Part shown: one piece after another, positions 1-9,206 of the stretch
How positions within the stretch are numbered: the stretch's first letter is position 1
How the letters are laid out: each line of letters starts with the position of its first letter
Assembly: GCF_016744155.1 (NCBI RefSeq)
Contig: NZ_JADGEW010000020.1
Span: 1-64,000 of the forward strand
DNA length: 64,000 bases
DNA from: Amphritea sp.
Lineage (GTDB): Bacteria; Pseudomonadota; Gammaproteobacteria; Pseudomonadales; Balneatricaceae
Reading direction: 5' to 3'
Notes under the pieces: generated by a model
Databases searched by the model: none
Seen by the model: the letters and a program-made list of their open reading frames with translations, nothing else
What the model was told of the DNA's origin: nothing
Translations under genes and position numbers: made by a program

Positions 1-22
1 CGCCAAGCTTCAAATAAGAGAC

Positions 23-54
23 AGCCCCGATCATTAGTTTGGTCGGGGCTTTTT
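23..54 (+). terminator. Rho-independent terminator
   Basis: Arms AGCCCCGA (23-30) and TCGGGGCT (43-50) form an 8-bp stem followed by TTTT. It ends a transcript that enters from the left of the window. Confidence 0.75.
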
Positions 55-219
55 CGTGTCTGGGATTTAGAAACAAAAAGAAGGGGCTAGACCGCCGCTA
101 CGCGGCTGGCTCGGACGGTACTGCACACCTATCGTAGCTAGAATAAGCGTAAGAGCCAAGTCGTTCTTAATTGAGTTGGGTGTGATAGTTGTAGAGTAGG
201 TGCTTCGTAAGGTGATTCT

Positions 220-247
220 TTCGCCGTGAAGGCACGGCTCCTACAAT
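220..247. repeat. REP-like palindrome
   Basis: Read on the minus strand this is TTGTAGGAGC followed by the hairpin GCCGTG-CCTT-CACGGC and GAA. The layout (GTAGGAGC next to a GC palindrome) resembles Pseudomonas REP elements. Only one copy is seen in non-coding DNA of this window, so its status as a genomic repeat is an inference. Confidence 0.5.
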
Positions 248-485
248 GTGGAAGTTAAACAAATGCTTTCGGTGTCTCTGTTTTCCGGGCTTCGGACAAG
301 TGAAGAGATGGCCCTCAGACGCAACCTAGCGAGCCACTTAACGATCCCGTATGTACAAGCGCTACGTACCAGGAGTGGCTAGGAAAAACGTATGGGCTTT
401 GGTGTGTTGTTTGTGGTGAGGTTCTTCGTAAGCAGGTAGAGCAGATCGCTCTGATCTGGCAAGTCTCGATCTAGCAGCTAAATAA

Positions 486-511
486 AAAACGCGCCGATGG
501 CGCGTTTTTTT
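486..511. terminator. Bidirectional terminator after spoT
   Basis: Stem AAAACGCGCC / GGCGCGTTTT with a 3-base loop is flanked by A and T runs, so it can work in both directions. It lies directly after the spoT stop codon. Confidence 0.8.
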
Positions 512-513
512 AT

Positions 514-2637
514 TTATACCCGTGTGAGTTTATATACGGACTTGAGGGCTTTTAGTTTACGCATCACCGAGGCTAGATGAACTCGGTCTTTGACGGTAAG
601 GTCCATGTGAACGGTATTGAGGGCGTCATCCGTCTCAGTAATGTCTACTTTCAAAAGGTTGGCGCCCGTAGCTGCCGCAGTGGTCGCAAGCGATGCTATC
701 AGGCCTCGCTTGGACTCGACTTTGAGATCCAGATTAACGATAAATTCGTCATCAATGCTATTGGACCATTCGAGGTATACACATTTCTCTGCATCGTCTT
801 TCATGAAGGCGATGTTGCGACAGTCGGTGCGGTGAATCACCAGTCCTCTGCCGGTACTGATATGACCGGTAATGCCATCCCCAGGTATCGGGCCGCAGCA
901 CCGAGCGTAGTGGATAACCATTCCTTCGGTTCCCTGAATAGCCAGGGTGGCTTTTCCGGGCTGAGGGCTTTCCTGCAGCTCTTCCTCCTGATGCTCTGCC
1001 GGGCGCAGGCGCCGAGCAACCACATAGGCCATTCGGTTTCCCATGCCTATATCTTCAAGCAGTTCATCAAGGGAGCTTAACTCGGTTTCTTCTAGTAGGG
1101 TTGTGAGAGAGGCTGGATCGATCTCTTCCAGGCTAGATCCATAGTTTGAAAGAAATTGGGTTAACAGGCGTCGGCCCAGCTCAATAGACTCGCCACGGTG
1201 CTGGACTTTAATAAAGTGACGTATTGCAGAACGGGCCTTACCGGTAACAACAAAGTTCAGCCAGGCCATATTTGGCTGGGCGCTTGGTGTTGTGATGATC
1301 TCAACGGTCTGACCGCTCTGTAGCGGCTGTGAGAGTGGTGCTAAGCGACGATTGATACGACATGATACGCATGAGTTGCCGATGTCGGTATGAACCGCAT
1401 AGGCAAAGTCGACCGCAGTCGCCCTTTGTGGCAACTCAAATATTCGTCCCTGTGGTGAGAAGACATAAACTTCATCAGGAAAGAGGTCGGTCTTAACGGT
1501 CTCGATAAACTCCATGGAGTTGCCGGCGCGTTGCTGCATTTCCAGCAAGCCCTGCACCCATTTGCGTGCACGGTTATAGCCATCAATGGCTGAACTGGAG
1601 TCGCCATAGATTTTATAGTGGCTGTGCTCTGCAATTCCCTGGCCGGCTACCGCATCCATCTCTTTTGTGCGTATCTGAACTTCGATGGTTATATCCCGAG
1701 CCCCGAAAAGATCGGTGTGCAGAGATTGATAACCGTTAGCCTTAGGGATCGCTATATAGTCTTTGAAGCGACCCGGTACCGGTTTGTATAAATTATGCAC
1801 AATACCTAAAGCCCGGTAGCAATCATCAACAGATTCAGTGACGATGCGAAAGGCAAAGACATCCATGATCTCGGCGAAGGATTTCCCCTTCGTTTTCATC
1901 TTGCTGTAGATACTGTAGAGGTGTTTTTCACGGCCAGAAACGGCGCCGGGGAGACCTTCCTGGTTAAGCCTGCTGCGAATAGCGTCCTCAATCGAGGTGA
2001 TGACGTCTTTTCGCTGGCCTCTGGCTTGAACTACCGCTCTGCGAATATATTTCGCCCGCATTGGATGGTAGGACTGGAACGCCAGATCTTCGAGTTCTAG
2101 TTGCAGATCCCGCATGCCTAAACGCGCAGCGACGGGTGCATAGATATCCAGGGTTTCACGGGCAATGCGACGTTGTTTTTCAGGCGGCATAGCGCCGAGG
2201 GTACGCATGTTGTGTAGACGGTCTGCCAGTTTTACCAGAATAACTCTGATATCAACGGCCATCGCCAGCACCATCTTCTGAAAATTCTCCGCCTGCGCTT
2301 CCGCACGGGTTTCAAATTCCAGATGGGTTAACTTACTCACCCCATCGACAATGTCGGCAACTGTTTGTCCGAATTGCCCTTCAAGACCATCCCGCGACAC
2401 CGCAGTATCTTCGATGACATCGTGAAGCATCGCAGCCATGAGGCTTTGGTGGTCCATATGCATGCCAGCAAGGATCGAAGCGACCGAAAGAGGATGGGTG
2501 ACATAGGGTTCACCGCTTTTGCGGCGTTGCCCATCGTGTGCTTGTTCAGCATAGTAATACGCACGCCTAACCAACTTGATCTGTTGCAGATCAAGGTATT
2601 CAGTCAGGCGATCAGAAAGCGCATCAACAGTTGGCAT
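514..2637 (-). CDS. spoT: Bifunctional (p)ppGpp synthetase/hydrolase SpoT
   Basis: RelA/SpoT-family enzyme of 707 residues, making and degrading the stringent-response alarmone (p)ppGpp in the cytoplasm. The N-terminal HD hydrolase domain has HPLSVA, the MLHDVIEDT metal motif and KLADRLHNMRT, so hydrolase activity is expected. The synthetase domain follows (EKHLYSIYSKM, DVFAFRIV, IAIPKANGYQSLHT). A TGS domain lies near residues 385-450 and a C-terminal ACT domain at about 630-707. The ATG at 2637 is preceded by AGGAG; the codon just upstream is TTG. It is the last gene of a yicC-gmk-rpoZ-spoT group; gmk-rpoZ-spoT is the classical enterobacterial order. Confidence 0.97.
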   Translation of the reverse strand: MPTVDALSDRLTEYLDLQQIKLVRRAYYYAEQAHDGQRRKSGEPYVTHPLSVASILAGMHMDHQSLMAAMLHDVIEDTAVSRDGLEGQFGQTVADIVDGVSKLTHLEFETRAEAQAENFQKMVLAMAVDIRVILVKLADRLHNMRTLGAMPPEKQRRIARETLDIYAPVAARLGMRDLQLELEDLAFQSYHPMRAKYIRRAVVQARGQRKDVITSIEDAIRSRLNQEGLPGAVSGREKHLYSIYSKMKTKGKSFAEIMDVFAFRIVTESVDDCYRALGIVHNLYKPVPGRFKDYIAIPKANGYQSLHTDLFGARDITIEVQIRTKEMDAVAGQGIAEHSHYKIYGDSSSAIDGYNRARKWVQGLLEMQQRAGNSMEFIETVKTDLFPDEVYVFSPQGRIFELPQRATAVDFAYAVHTDIGNSCVSCRINRRLAPLSQPLQSGQTVEIITTPSAQPNMAWLNFVVTGKARSAIRHFIKVQHRGESIELGRRLLTQFLSNYGSSLEEIDPASLTTLLEETELSSLDELLEDIGMGNRMAYVVARRLRPAEHQEEELQESPQPGKATLAIQGTEGMVIHYARCCGPIPGDGITGHISTGRGLVIHRTDCRNIAFMKDDAEKCVYLEWSNSIDDEFIVNLDLKVESKRGLIASLATTAAATGANLLKVDITETDDALNTVHMDLTVKDRVHLASVMRKLKALKSVYKLTRV

Positions 2638-2736
2638 CAATTACTCCTATGCCTCAAGAGTAGCCATATTTAAAGGCGACTACAAAACAACAGAAACTAT
2701 AGAGATGATGCCTTATTAGAACGGATTGAAAAAGAG

Positions 2737-2949
2737 TTAATCTTCTTCGCGTTCATCAAGAATTGATACATCGATATGTTTTTCTGCTATTTCACGCAGA
2801 GCAACAACAGTAGGCTTGTCATTTTCCCACTCAACTTTAGGTTCTTTACCACCAGTTGCGATCTGACGAGCACGCTTAGAGGCGATCATTACCAGTTCAA
2901 AACGGTTGTCTACATTTTCCAGACAATCTTCAACAGTTACGCGAGCCAT
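2737..2949 (-). CDS. rpoZ: RNA polymerase omega subunit
   Basis: Small (70 aa) omega subunit, which helps assemble RNA polymerase by binding beta'. The sequence has the typical start [20 protein letters not shown] followed by ASKRARQIA, and an acidic tail (LDEREED). A GAGGT ribosome site precedes the ATG. It lies between gmk and spoT, as in E. coli, which links the alarmone enzyme with an RNA polymerase subunit involved in ppGpp binding. The 99-bp gap to spoT shows no clear terminator, so co-transcription is likely. Confidence 0.96.
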   Translation of the reverse strand: MARVTVEDCLENVDNRFELVMIASKRARQIATGGKEPKVEWENDKPTVVALREIAEKHIDVSILDEREED

Positions 2950-3032
2950 TGGCGACCTCGGTTATTGGGTTCAATCACTCAGGCCGGTATTCAGACCTGA
3001 TTCGGAGAGCCGGCCAGTCTACCTGAGAGATT

Positions 3033-3665
<633 letters not shown>

Positions 3666-4529
3666 TTATTCAATATTTTGGATCTGCTCGCGCATCTGCT
3701 CGATCAGAACTTTTAGTTCAACCGCATCCTGTGTGGTATCTGAAACAATCGACTTGGAGGAAAGCGTATTTGCTTCCCGGTTCAGTTCCTGCATCAGGAA
3801 ATCCAGTCTGCGGCCAACCGGGCCCTTGGATTTAAGAACCCGTTTTACTTCCTGAACATGGGTGTTCAGGCGGTCCATCTCTTCATCGACGTCAGCTTTT
3901 TGCGCAAGAATCACCATCTCCTGTTCCAGTCGGCCTTGGTCCAGGTCTGCTTTCAGTTCTTCCAGTCGGGCTTTTAAGTTATCCCGCTGAGCCTGCAGTA
4001 TGCCCGGTAGTTTGCTGCGGACGTCAGCCACAACAGCGCTGATGGCATCGAGTCGCTGATTGATCAGCGTAGCAAGTTCCACACCTTCACGGCCTCGGCT
4101 TTCAATCAGGTCATCGAGGGCTTTGTGGAATAGCTCCAAGGCTGCTTTCTTGACCTTGTCCATATCTAGTTTGGTGTCTTGCAGAACACCCGGCCAGCGC
4201 AACAGCTCCAGAGTATCAATCGGTGTCGACACTGGTAACAGATTTTCTACCTGCTGTGCCGCGTCTAATAGCTCGCGGGCGAAGGATTCATCGACAGTGA
4301 GGGTCTGGGCTTGGGCCTCTGCTACAAAGCGCAGGGTGCACTCGATTTTTCCCCGGCTGAGTTTTTTACGCAGCGACTCCCTTAATGAGCCTTCCAGGTC
4401 ACGCAGGCTCTCCGGCAGGCGCAGGTGAGGTTCCAGATAGCGGTGGTTTACGGAACGTACTTCCCAGATCAGGCTACCCCACTCATGTTGCACTTCCTGA
4501 CGGGCAAAAGCGGTCATACTACGTGTCAT
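3666..4529 (-). CDS. yicC: YicC-family endoribonuclease
   Basis: A 287-residue YicC/YloC family protein. It begins MTRSMTAFARQE, the hallmark N-terminus, has the RSVNHRYLEPHLRLPE motif, and has the C-terminal DUF1732 region ending in KSIVSDTTQDAVELKVLIEQMREQIQN. Members have been described as endoribonucleases acting on RNA, including small RNAs; that function is taken from the family and not from residues checked here. It is the first gene of the leftward gmk-rpoZ-spoT group and is divergent from rph, with about 140 bp between the start codons. Confidence 0.9.
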   Translation of the reverse strand: MTRSMTAFARQEVQHEWGSLIWEVRSVNHRYLEPHLRLPESLRDLEGSLRESLRKKLSRGKIECTLRFVAEAQAQTLTVDESFARELLDAAQQVENLLPVSTPIDTLELLRWPGVLQDTKLDMDKVKKAALELFHKALDDLIESRGREGVELATLINQRLDAISAVVADVRSKLPGILQAQRDNLKARLEELKADLDQGRLEQEMVILAQKADVDEEMDRLNTHVQEVKRVLKSKGPVGRRLDFLMQELNREANTLSSKSIVSDTTQDAVELKVLIEQMREQIQNIE

Positions 4530-4667
4530 ATCGTCTGTTCTCGATTAGAATGCTGTTTTCGTTGTTGGCACTGAGACGAGTGTCGGCGGATTTACCCTTT
4601 ATTCTAACAGCCCTCGACCGCTTACTCTATGTGTCCGGTCGGGTTGTCGAACAGGATTCTTAAGTAC

Positions 4668-5438
4668 ATGAGCTCAACAATTTCAGACCAGTTGCAAAAC
4701 CTGGGGGTTACCTCTTTACGACCGAGTAATCGAAATGTCGATCAGATGCGTGAGGTGCGTATTACGCGTAATTTCACTAAGCACGCTGAAGGTTCTGTGT
4801 TGGTGGAGTTTGGTGATACCAAAGTGATCTGTACCGCATCGGTTGAACGGGGTGTGCCTCGCTTCCTGCGTGGTTCTGGTACGGGTTGGGTGACCGCGGA
4901 ATACGGTATGTTGCCTCGCGCTACGGGTAGTCGTAACGGTCGTGAGGCGTCAAGAGGTAAGCAGGGCGGTCGCACGGTAGAGATTCAGCGTTTGATTGGG
5001 CGCTCTTTACGTGCCTGTCTGGATCTGAAAAAACTGGGTGAGAATACCATTACTATTGATTGTGATGTGATTCAGGCGGACGGTGGAACCCGTACAGCGT
5101 CTATTTCCGGTGCTTATGTGGCTTTGAGAGATGCGATCAACTTTCTGAAAAAAGATAAGCATGGCGCAATGAAAGGTGACCCGATCAAATTTGGTCTGGC
5201 GGCTGTCTCGGTGGGCATTTATAAAGGTGAGGCTGTATTGGATCTGGACTATGCGGAAGATTCTGAAGCGGAAACCGATATGAACGTTATCATGACCGAT
5301 AAGGGCGGTTTTGTAGAAGTTCAAGGCACTGCAGAGGGTGAGCCGTACTCTCAGGATGAACTAAACGCGATGTTGGCGTTGGCTAAGAAGGGGATTGGTG
5401 AAATATCCGAGCTGCAGAAGCAAGCTCTCGCGGATTGA
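4668..5438 (+). CDS. rph: Ribonuclease PH
   Basis: Phosphorolytic 3'-5' exoribonuclease that trims tRNA 3' ends. The core is highly conserved: [30 protein letters not shown] segment ([14 protein letters not shown]), and [15 protein letters not shown]. The protein here has an N-terminal extension of about 16 residues before the usual RPS..DQMR start. ATG 4668 has AGGA about 12 bases upstream; ATG 4629 is an alternative that would add 13 residues. A bidirectional terminator follows the stop. The rph-crc-pyrE neighbourhood is the one known from Pseudomonas. Confidence 0.95.
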   Translation: MSSTISDQLQNLGVTSLRPSNRNVDQMREVRITRNFTKHAEGSVLVEFGDTKVICTASVERGVPRFLRGSGTGWVTAEYGMLPRATGSRNGREASRGKQGGRTVEIQRLIGRSLRACLDLKKLGENTITIDCDVIQADGGTRTASISGAYVALRDAINFLKKDKHGAMKGDPIKFGLAAVSVGIYKGEAVLDLDYAEDSEAETDMNVIMTDKGGFVEVQGTAEGEPYSQDELNAMLALAKKGIGEISELQKQALAD

Positions 5439-5454
5439 TCTTCGGATAAGTTAT

Positions 5455-5483
5455 AAAAAAGGGAGCTGATGCTCCCTTTTTTA
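5455..5483. terminator. Bidirectional terminator between rph and crc
   Basis: GGGAGC-TGAT-GCTCCC stem (5461-5476) is flanked by six A and six T, suited to ending both converging genes. Confidence 0.85.
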
Positions 5484-5499
5484 ATGTCCGAATTTCGAC

Positions 5500-6267
5500 T
5501 TAAAGGTCGTAATCAACAATGACCGGGGCATGAGCCGAGAAGCATTCATCCCGATAGATAGACGCAGACTTAACTGTTTTACGCAGATTGGCTGTAGTGA
5601 CCTGGTAATCCAGTCGCGCGCCTTCGTTCAGATCACGGGCTTTATTGTATTCAGGCCACCAGGTGTATTGCTGATCAGTATGGTTAACCTGGCGGAAGGC
5701 GTCTACGTAGCCCATCTCTCCGAACAGATCTTCCATCCACTCTCTTTCCTGAGGAAGGAATCCTGAAACTTTCTGGTTTACATACCAGTTGCTCAGATCC
5801 TGAGGCTTATGAGCGATCTGTAATGGTCCGCAAAAGATAAACTCACGACGTTTACGCAGGGTCTTTGTGAAGTGCCCTTTGAGCAGCCGCAGGTATTCCT
5901 CTTTGGCTACCTGGCATTCGTCGTCCTTCAGGCCTGAGGGTACACTGAGTGCGGCGACGCTGACGTTATCAAAGTCTGCTTGAATAAAACGGCCATTGAA
6001 GTCGCACTGTTCAAACCCAAGTCCGGTCATAATTGCTTTTGGCAATATACGGGTATAGATGGCTACGCCACTATAGCCATCTTCAAATGCGTCAAAGAAG
6101 TACGCTTGATAGCCTTCGGGATGATAACGTTCATCATCCAGCTGATACTCTTTGGCACGCAGATCCTGCAGACACACAACATCTGCATCTTGTTTAACCA
6201 TCCACTGGAAAAACCCATTGTCTGCTGCCTGTTCAATACCCTGAGTATTGAATGTGATGACGCGCAT
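5500..6267 (-). CDS. crc: Catabolite repression control protein Crc (ExoIII-fold)
   Basis: An exonuclease III/endonuclease-fold protein of 255 aa that most resembles Pseudomonas Crc, the Hfq partner in carbon catabolite repression. Crc-like segments include VCLQDLRA, REFIFCGPLQIAH and ARLDYQVTT. Residues needed for ExoIII chemistry look lost: the usual GDFN is CGPLQ (P148 where the catalytic Asp sits), the usual LQE is LQD, and the usual SDH is SAH (A245). That fits Crc, which lacks nuclease activity. Its place between rph and pyrE is the classical crc locus. The alternative is a divergent, active ExoIII paralogue; the degenerate residues argue against it. Confidence 0.85.
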   Translation of the reverse strand: MRVITFNTQGIEQAADNGFFQWMVKQDADVVCLQDLRAKEYQLDDERYHPEGYQAYFFDAFEDGYSGVAIYTRILPKAIMTGLGFEQCDFNGRFIQADFDNVSVAALSVPSGLKDDECQVAKEEYLRLLKGHFTKTLRKRREFIFCGPLQIAHKPQDLSNWYVNQKVSGFLPQEREWMEDLFGEMGYVDAFRQVNHTDQQYTWWPEYNKARDLNEGARLDYQVTTANLRKTVKSASIYRDECFSAHAPVIVDYDL

Positions 6268-6465
6268 AGCTATAAATCCATAAGAAACGGAATTTGATAC
6301 GAGAGCCGCATTGTACTGGGTGTTTAAGCAAATTTGAATCTAAAGCGATGACAATTAGTGTAACGACGGGAAATTCAATGGGTATGTCCTGTCCTGATAT
6401 AGAGGGGCAGGAAGAAACCCTGTATTATACGCGCATCTTTTTTACACAGCTTGTGGAGAGCCCAG

Positions 6466-7107
6466 ATGCAAGATTATCAGAGAGAGTTTATCGAGTTCGC
6501 GATTGATAAAGAGGTGTTGCGATTCGGCGAGTTCACACTGAAGTCTGGTCGTACTAGTCCTTATTTTTTCAATGCCGGCCTCTTCAATACAGGCGCAGCG
6601 TTGGCGCGGTTAGGAAAGTGTTATGCGGCAGCCATTCAGGAATCAGGTATCGAGTACGATGTGATGCTGGGCCCTGCATACAAAGGTATACCGCTGGCAG
6701 CGGCGACGTGTGTCGCATTGGCGACCGAATTTGGCCAGGATGTTCCCTACGTGTTTAATCGTAAGGAAGCTAAAACCCATGGTGAGGGTGGAAAACTGGT
6801 AGGTGCACCATTGGAAGGTCGAGTGTTGATCATTGATGATGTGATTACCGCAGGGACTGCGATCCGTGAAGTGATGGATATCATTGATCAGGCTGGGGCG
6901 ACTCCGGCAGGGACTGTCATTGCCTTGAATCGACAGGAAAAGGGCAAAGGAGAGCTATCAGCGATTCAGGAAGTTGAGCGTGATTATAATATGCCGGTGG
7001 CAAGCATCGTTTCTCTAAATGACCTGCTGACTTACCTAGGTGAGAAGGGTGGGATGGATGCTCAGATCGAAGCGATTTCGGCGTATCGCGCTCAATATGG
7101 CATCTGA
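6466..7107 (+). CDS. pyrE: Orotate phosphoribosyltransferase
   Basis: Converts orotate and PRPP to OMP in pyrimidine synthesis. The 213-residue protein has the [19 protein letters not shown] motif, [13 protein letters not shown] (catalytic Lys/His loop) and the PRPP-binding motif [17 protein letters not shown] 6466 has GGAGAG 5-10 bases upstream; an in-frame TTG at 6451 would add five residues and is less likely. Divergent from crc. The intergenic stretch contains TGTATTATAC near 6421, a possible extended -10 element. Confidence 0.97.
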   Translation: MQDYQREFIEFAIDKEVLRFGEFTLKSGRTSPYFFNAGLFNTGAALARLGKCYAAAIQESGIEYDVMLGPAYKGIPLAAATCVALATEFGQDVPYVFNRKEAKTHGEGGKLVGAPLEGRVLIIDDVITAGTAIREVMDIIDQAGATPAGTVIALNRQEKGKGELSAIQEVERDYNMPVASIVSLNDLLTYLGEKGGMDAQIEAISAYRAQYGI

Positions 7108-7202
7108 TCGGTTACTTATTAATCAGTAACCTAATGTTTTATCAGACACCCGGGTAATTTAGTTGATTTTTGCCGATCAGGCGTGTTTAATAAGCGCCCG
7201 TT

Positions 7203-7278
7203 GCCCGGATAGCTCAGTCGGTAGAGCAGAGGATTGAAAATCCTCGTGTCCTTGGTTCGATTCCGAGTCCGGGCACCA
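7203..7278 (+). tRNA. tRNA-Phe (GAA)
   Basis: 76-nt cloverleaf. The acceptor stem GCCCGGA pairs with TCCGGGC, followed by A and an encoded CCA. The D-arm AGCTCAGTCGGTAGAGC is standard, the anticodon GAA is at 7236-7238 in a TTGAAAA loop, and the T-arm contains GGTTCGATTCC. A rho-independent terminator follows 18 bp downstream. Confidence 0.98.
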
Positions 7279-7295
7279 CTAATTTGTTTTGAAAG

Positions 7296-7322
7296 AGCCT
7301 CACTTTGTAGTGGGGCTTTTTT
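7296..7322 (+). terminator. Terminator of tRNA-Phe
   Basis: AGCCTCAC (7296-7303) pairs with GTGGGGCT (7310-7317) with one G-U pair and is followed by a T run. The stretch GGGGCTTTTTTGTGTCTGGG that follows is almost the same as bases 45-65 after the first terminator in the window. Confidence 0.85.
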
Positions 7323-7700
7323 GTGTCTGGGCTATCGCAGCTCGGAACACGAACCGGGTTCGATTATTCGTCGCTACGCTCCTCCCCCTACGGGCCATCG
7401 CCAAAGATCAGCGATGTTGTAATGGCCTTCGGCATTGCTCCGAGTCCTGGCACCACTTACTTCAAGCCTTGCAGTCAAATGCAGGGCTTTGTTGTTTCTG
7501 GAGTCTGGTATCTCTTTGGTTTGATCAGCAATTAAGTTCAGGCAGTCAAAGCAGTCTACTGCTGTAAAGTCTATCTATACCGCGCGGTTTCAGCGTCGTT
7601 TATCATTTAAGATCAAGCCCTCTCGGTTTCTAGTCAATCTCATTATGAAAACTGATTATTAATCAGTCTTGGGTACGTACGCGATAATTGTAGAACAGCA
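7323..7700. other. Intergenic region with tRNA 3'-end remnant
   Basis: No gene assigned. At about 7439-7457 the sequence TCCGAGTCCTGGCACCACT nearly repeats the 3' end of the tRNA-Phe (7262-7280). It is followed by a second terminator-like hairpin, so this looks like a decayed duplicate of a tRNA end plus terminator. No complete cloverleaf can be folded. The rest of the region shows nothing further. Confidence 0.55.
7465..7492 (+). terminator. Second terminator-like hairpin
   Basis: AGCCTTGCA (7465-7473) pairs with TGCAGGGCT (7480-7488), followed by TTGTTG. It sits right after the tRNA-like 3'-end remnant. Confidence 0.5.
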
Positions 7701-7808
7701 ATGAGTGCCTTCGACTTTTCTATGAATGTTCAGCGCGAAGCGAATCTTAATGGTGATCGGGTAAATGTGGTGCTTTCTGGTAAGTTTCTACCCTATAAAT
7801 CCTATTGA
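7701..7808 (+). CDS. Possible 35-aa small protein
   Basis: Open frame of 35 codons that starts MSAFDFSMNVQREA and ends LPYKSY; its stop codon directly abuts the stop of the converging hemerythrin-GGDEF gene. No good ribosome site is visible (AACAGC precedes the ATG). I do not recognise it; it may be a remnant of a larger gene or a chance frame. Confidence 0.2.
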   Translation: MSAFDFSMNVQREANLNGDRVNVVLSGKFLPYKSY

Positions 7809-8972
7809 TCAGGCCGGTGAGAGGAGGGGCTGGTCGTTCAGGTCCTCCTGGCTTATTACTCGGTTTCGCCCGTTTCGTTTTGCGAAGTAAAGGCACTTGT
7901 CTGCCTGTTGCATGAGTTTATCTTTGTTATCAGTCGGTTGTGGCAGTCGGCTTATATAGCCTACCGACACGGTGAGAACTTCAGCAGGATTGCTATCAGC
8001 GTTTTCAATGCATAACGCGGCGATCGAATCACAAATAGCTTCAGCAAAACCTCGTTCATCGCTTTCAGGGGCGGTGATAGAGAGTATTGCGAACTCTTCC
8101 CCCCCTAATCGGAACGCGTAATCAGTGGGGCGTTGGCAAAGGGCCAGTAATTGTTGAGCAACCTGTTGTAACGCTATGTCACCCTGTTGGTGGCCGTAGC
8201 GGTCATTAAGGCGTTTGAAATAATCGATGTCTAGTAGGAAGAAGTTAAGCTGCTTCTGTTCTTGGATAGAGCTTCTAAGCGCTTTATCCAATATGTCATC
8301 AAAATGTCTGCGGTTAAACAAGCTGGTGAGTTGGTCGGTAACTGATAGCCGGGCTAATTTTTGGTTGGCTTGCTTAAGTTCTGTTTCTGCCGCAATTCGT
8401 GCCTGACGTTCTCGCATTAGGTTCAGGGTGCGGGAGGAAAGACCGTCATACATGGTGAGCACGATATCAATCAGTATGTTGATCGAGCTATCCATCTCAA
8501 GTTCTGCACGCTTTTTTGCTTCATCGATATCAACGCCAGATTCGATGGCTTTGACGGCAATCGCTAGTCGTTTGTCGTCATCAATGATGTGAAATGCCAG
8601 CCAGCGGGTCAGAAAACGAAGAATCTTTTCAATGACTTCGTGTAGTGGCTGCCCAGCTTCTTTTTCCTGAATTGCTTTAACCGCGGGAAGAAAGGAGGCG
8701 TGGTTATGACTATGCGAGGCTACCCAGTCATCATCTTGTAGGTGTTCGGCCCAGATTGCTTCTTCAGTAACAAAATGGAAATCAGCGTACTCCGCCAGTT
8801 CATTAAAGGCTTCGTTGATCTCCATCGGTTCGTTATGAATCAGCGTGTTAACGAGTCGGTTGATGAGTACGATCAGCCGCTTATGCTGATCATCAATGGC
8901 GGGTATTCCCAGTTCAAACCCTTTATTCCAGGGGAAAGCTTCAAAGAAATCGAGATTGGGGTATGTATTCAT
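7809..8972 (-). CDS. Hemerythrin-domain diguanylate cyclase
   Basis: Soluble 387-aa protein with an N-terminal bacteriohemerythrin domain and a C-terminal GGDEF domain, probably making c-di-GMP in response to oxygen or redox state. The di-iron ligands are all present: H30 (DDQHK), H66 and E70, H87 and H91, H128 and D133. A helical linker (about 165-205) leads to the GGDEF domain, which starts RLSVTDQLTSLFNRRHF and carries LGGEEF as active-site motif, so it should be catalytic. I see no RxxD inhibitory site immediately before GGEEF. It is alone on its strand, without an obvious operon partner. Confidence 0.93.
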   Translation of the reverse strand: MNTYPNLDFFEAFPWNKGFELGIPAIDDQHKRLIVLINRLVNTLIHNEPMEINEAFNELAEYADFHFVTEEAIWAEHLQDDDWVASHSHNHASFLPAVKAIQEKEAGQPLHEVIEKILRFLTRWLAFHIIDDDKRLAIAVKAIESGVDIDEAKKRAELEMDSSINILIDIVLTMYDGLSSRTLNLMRERQARIAAETELKQANQKLARLSVTDQLTSLFNRRHFDDILDKALRSSIQEQKQLNFFLLDIDYFKRLNDRYGHQQGDIALQQVAQQLLALCQRPTDYAFRLGGEEFAILSITAPESDERGFAEAICDSIAALCIENADSNPAEVLTVSVGYISRLPQPTDNKDKLMQQADKCLYFAKRNGRNRVISQEDLNDQPLLSPA

Positions 8973-9156
8973 TAAAGGGCTACGTTTTTTGCCTGCGTCC
9001 TGCCTGCGGAGTTTTATTGTTATGTTGAAGCGGAGTTCCGATTTCCAGCTTTTTTTTATTCTAGCAGATAAAGCCCTATAAAACGTAGTGCTTTATTGCC
9101 GCCTCAGATACGACTAAGGTCAGTAGGCCTGGTGGGGAAAGTAGAGCGGTTAAATA

Positions 9157-9182
9157 AAAAAAACACCGCATAGCGGTGTTCT
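9157..9182 (-). terminator. Terminator of fabI
   Basis: AACACCGC-ATA-GCGGTGTT with a run of A on the plus strand, giving a U tract for the leftward fabI transcript. Confidence 0.85.
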
Positions 9183-9206
9183 TCTTAGTGCTTTAGAGGG
9201 TACTTG

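Larger units (their letters stand above)
1..485. other. Intergenic region left of spoT
   Basis: No gene can be assigned here. The first bases followed by a GC hairpin look like the end of an upstream transcript (bases 3-5 are CCA, so possibly a tRNA 3' end, which cannot be proved from this window). A REP-like palindrome lies at 220-247. A 57-codon open stretch at 304-474 (+) has protein-like composition, but I see no start codon or ribosome site and do not recognise the product. The rest shows no clear structure. Confidence 0.5.

Noticed and set aside
577..1080. 167-codon frame on the plus strand inside spoT
   Set aside because: Antisense shadow of the strongly conserved spoT gene; no ribosome site and no recognisable product.
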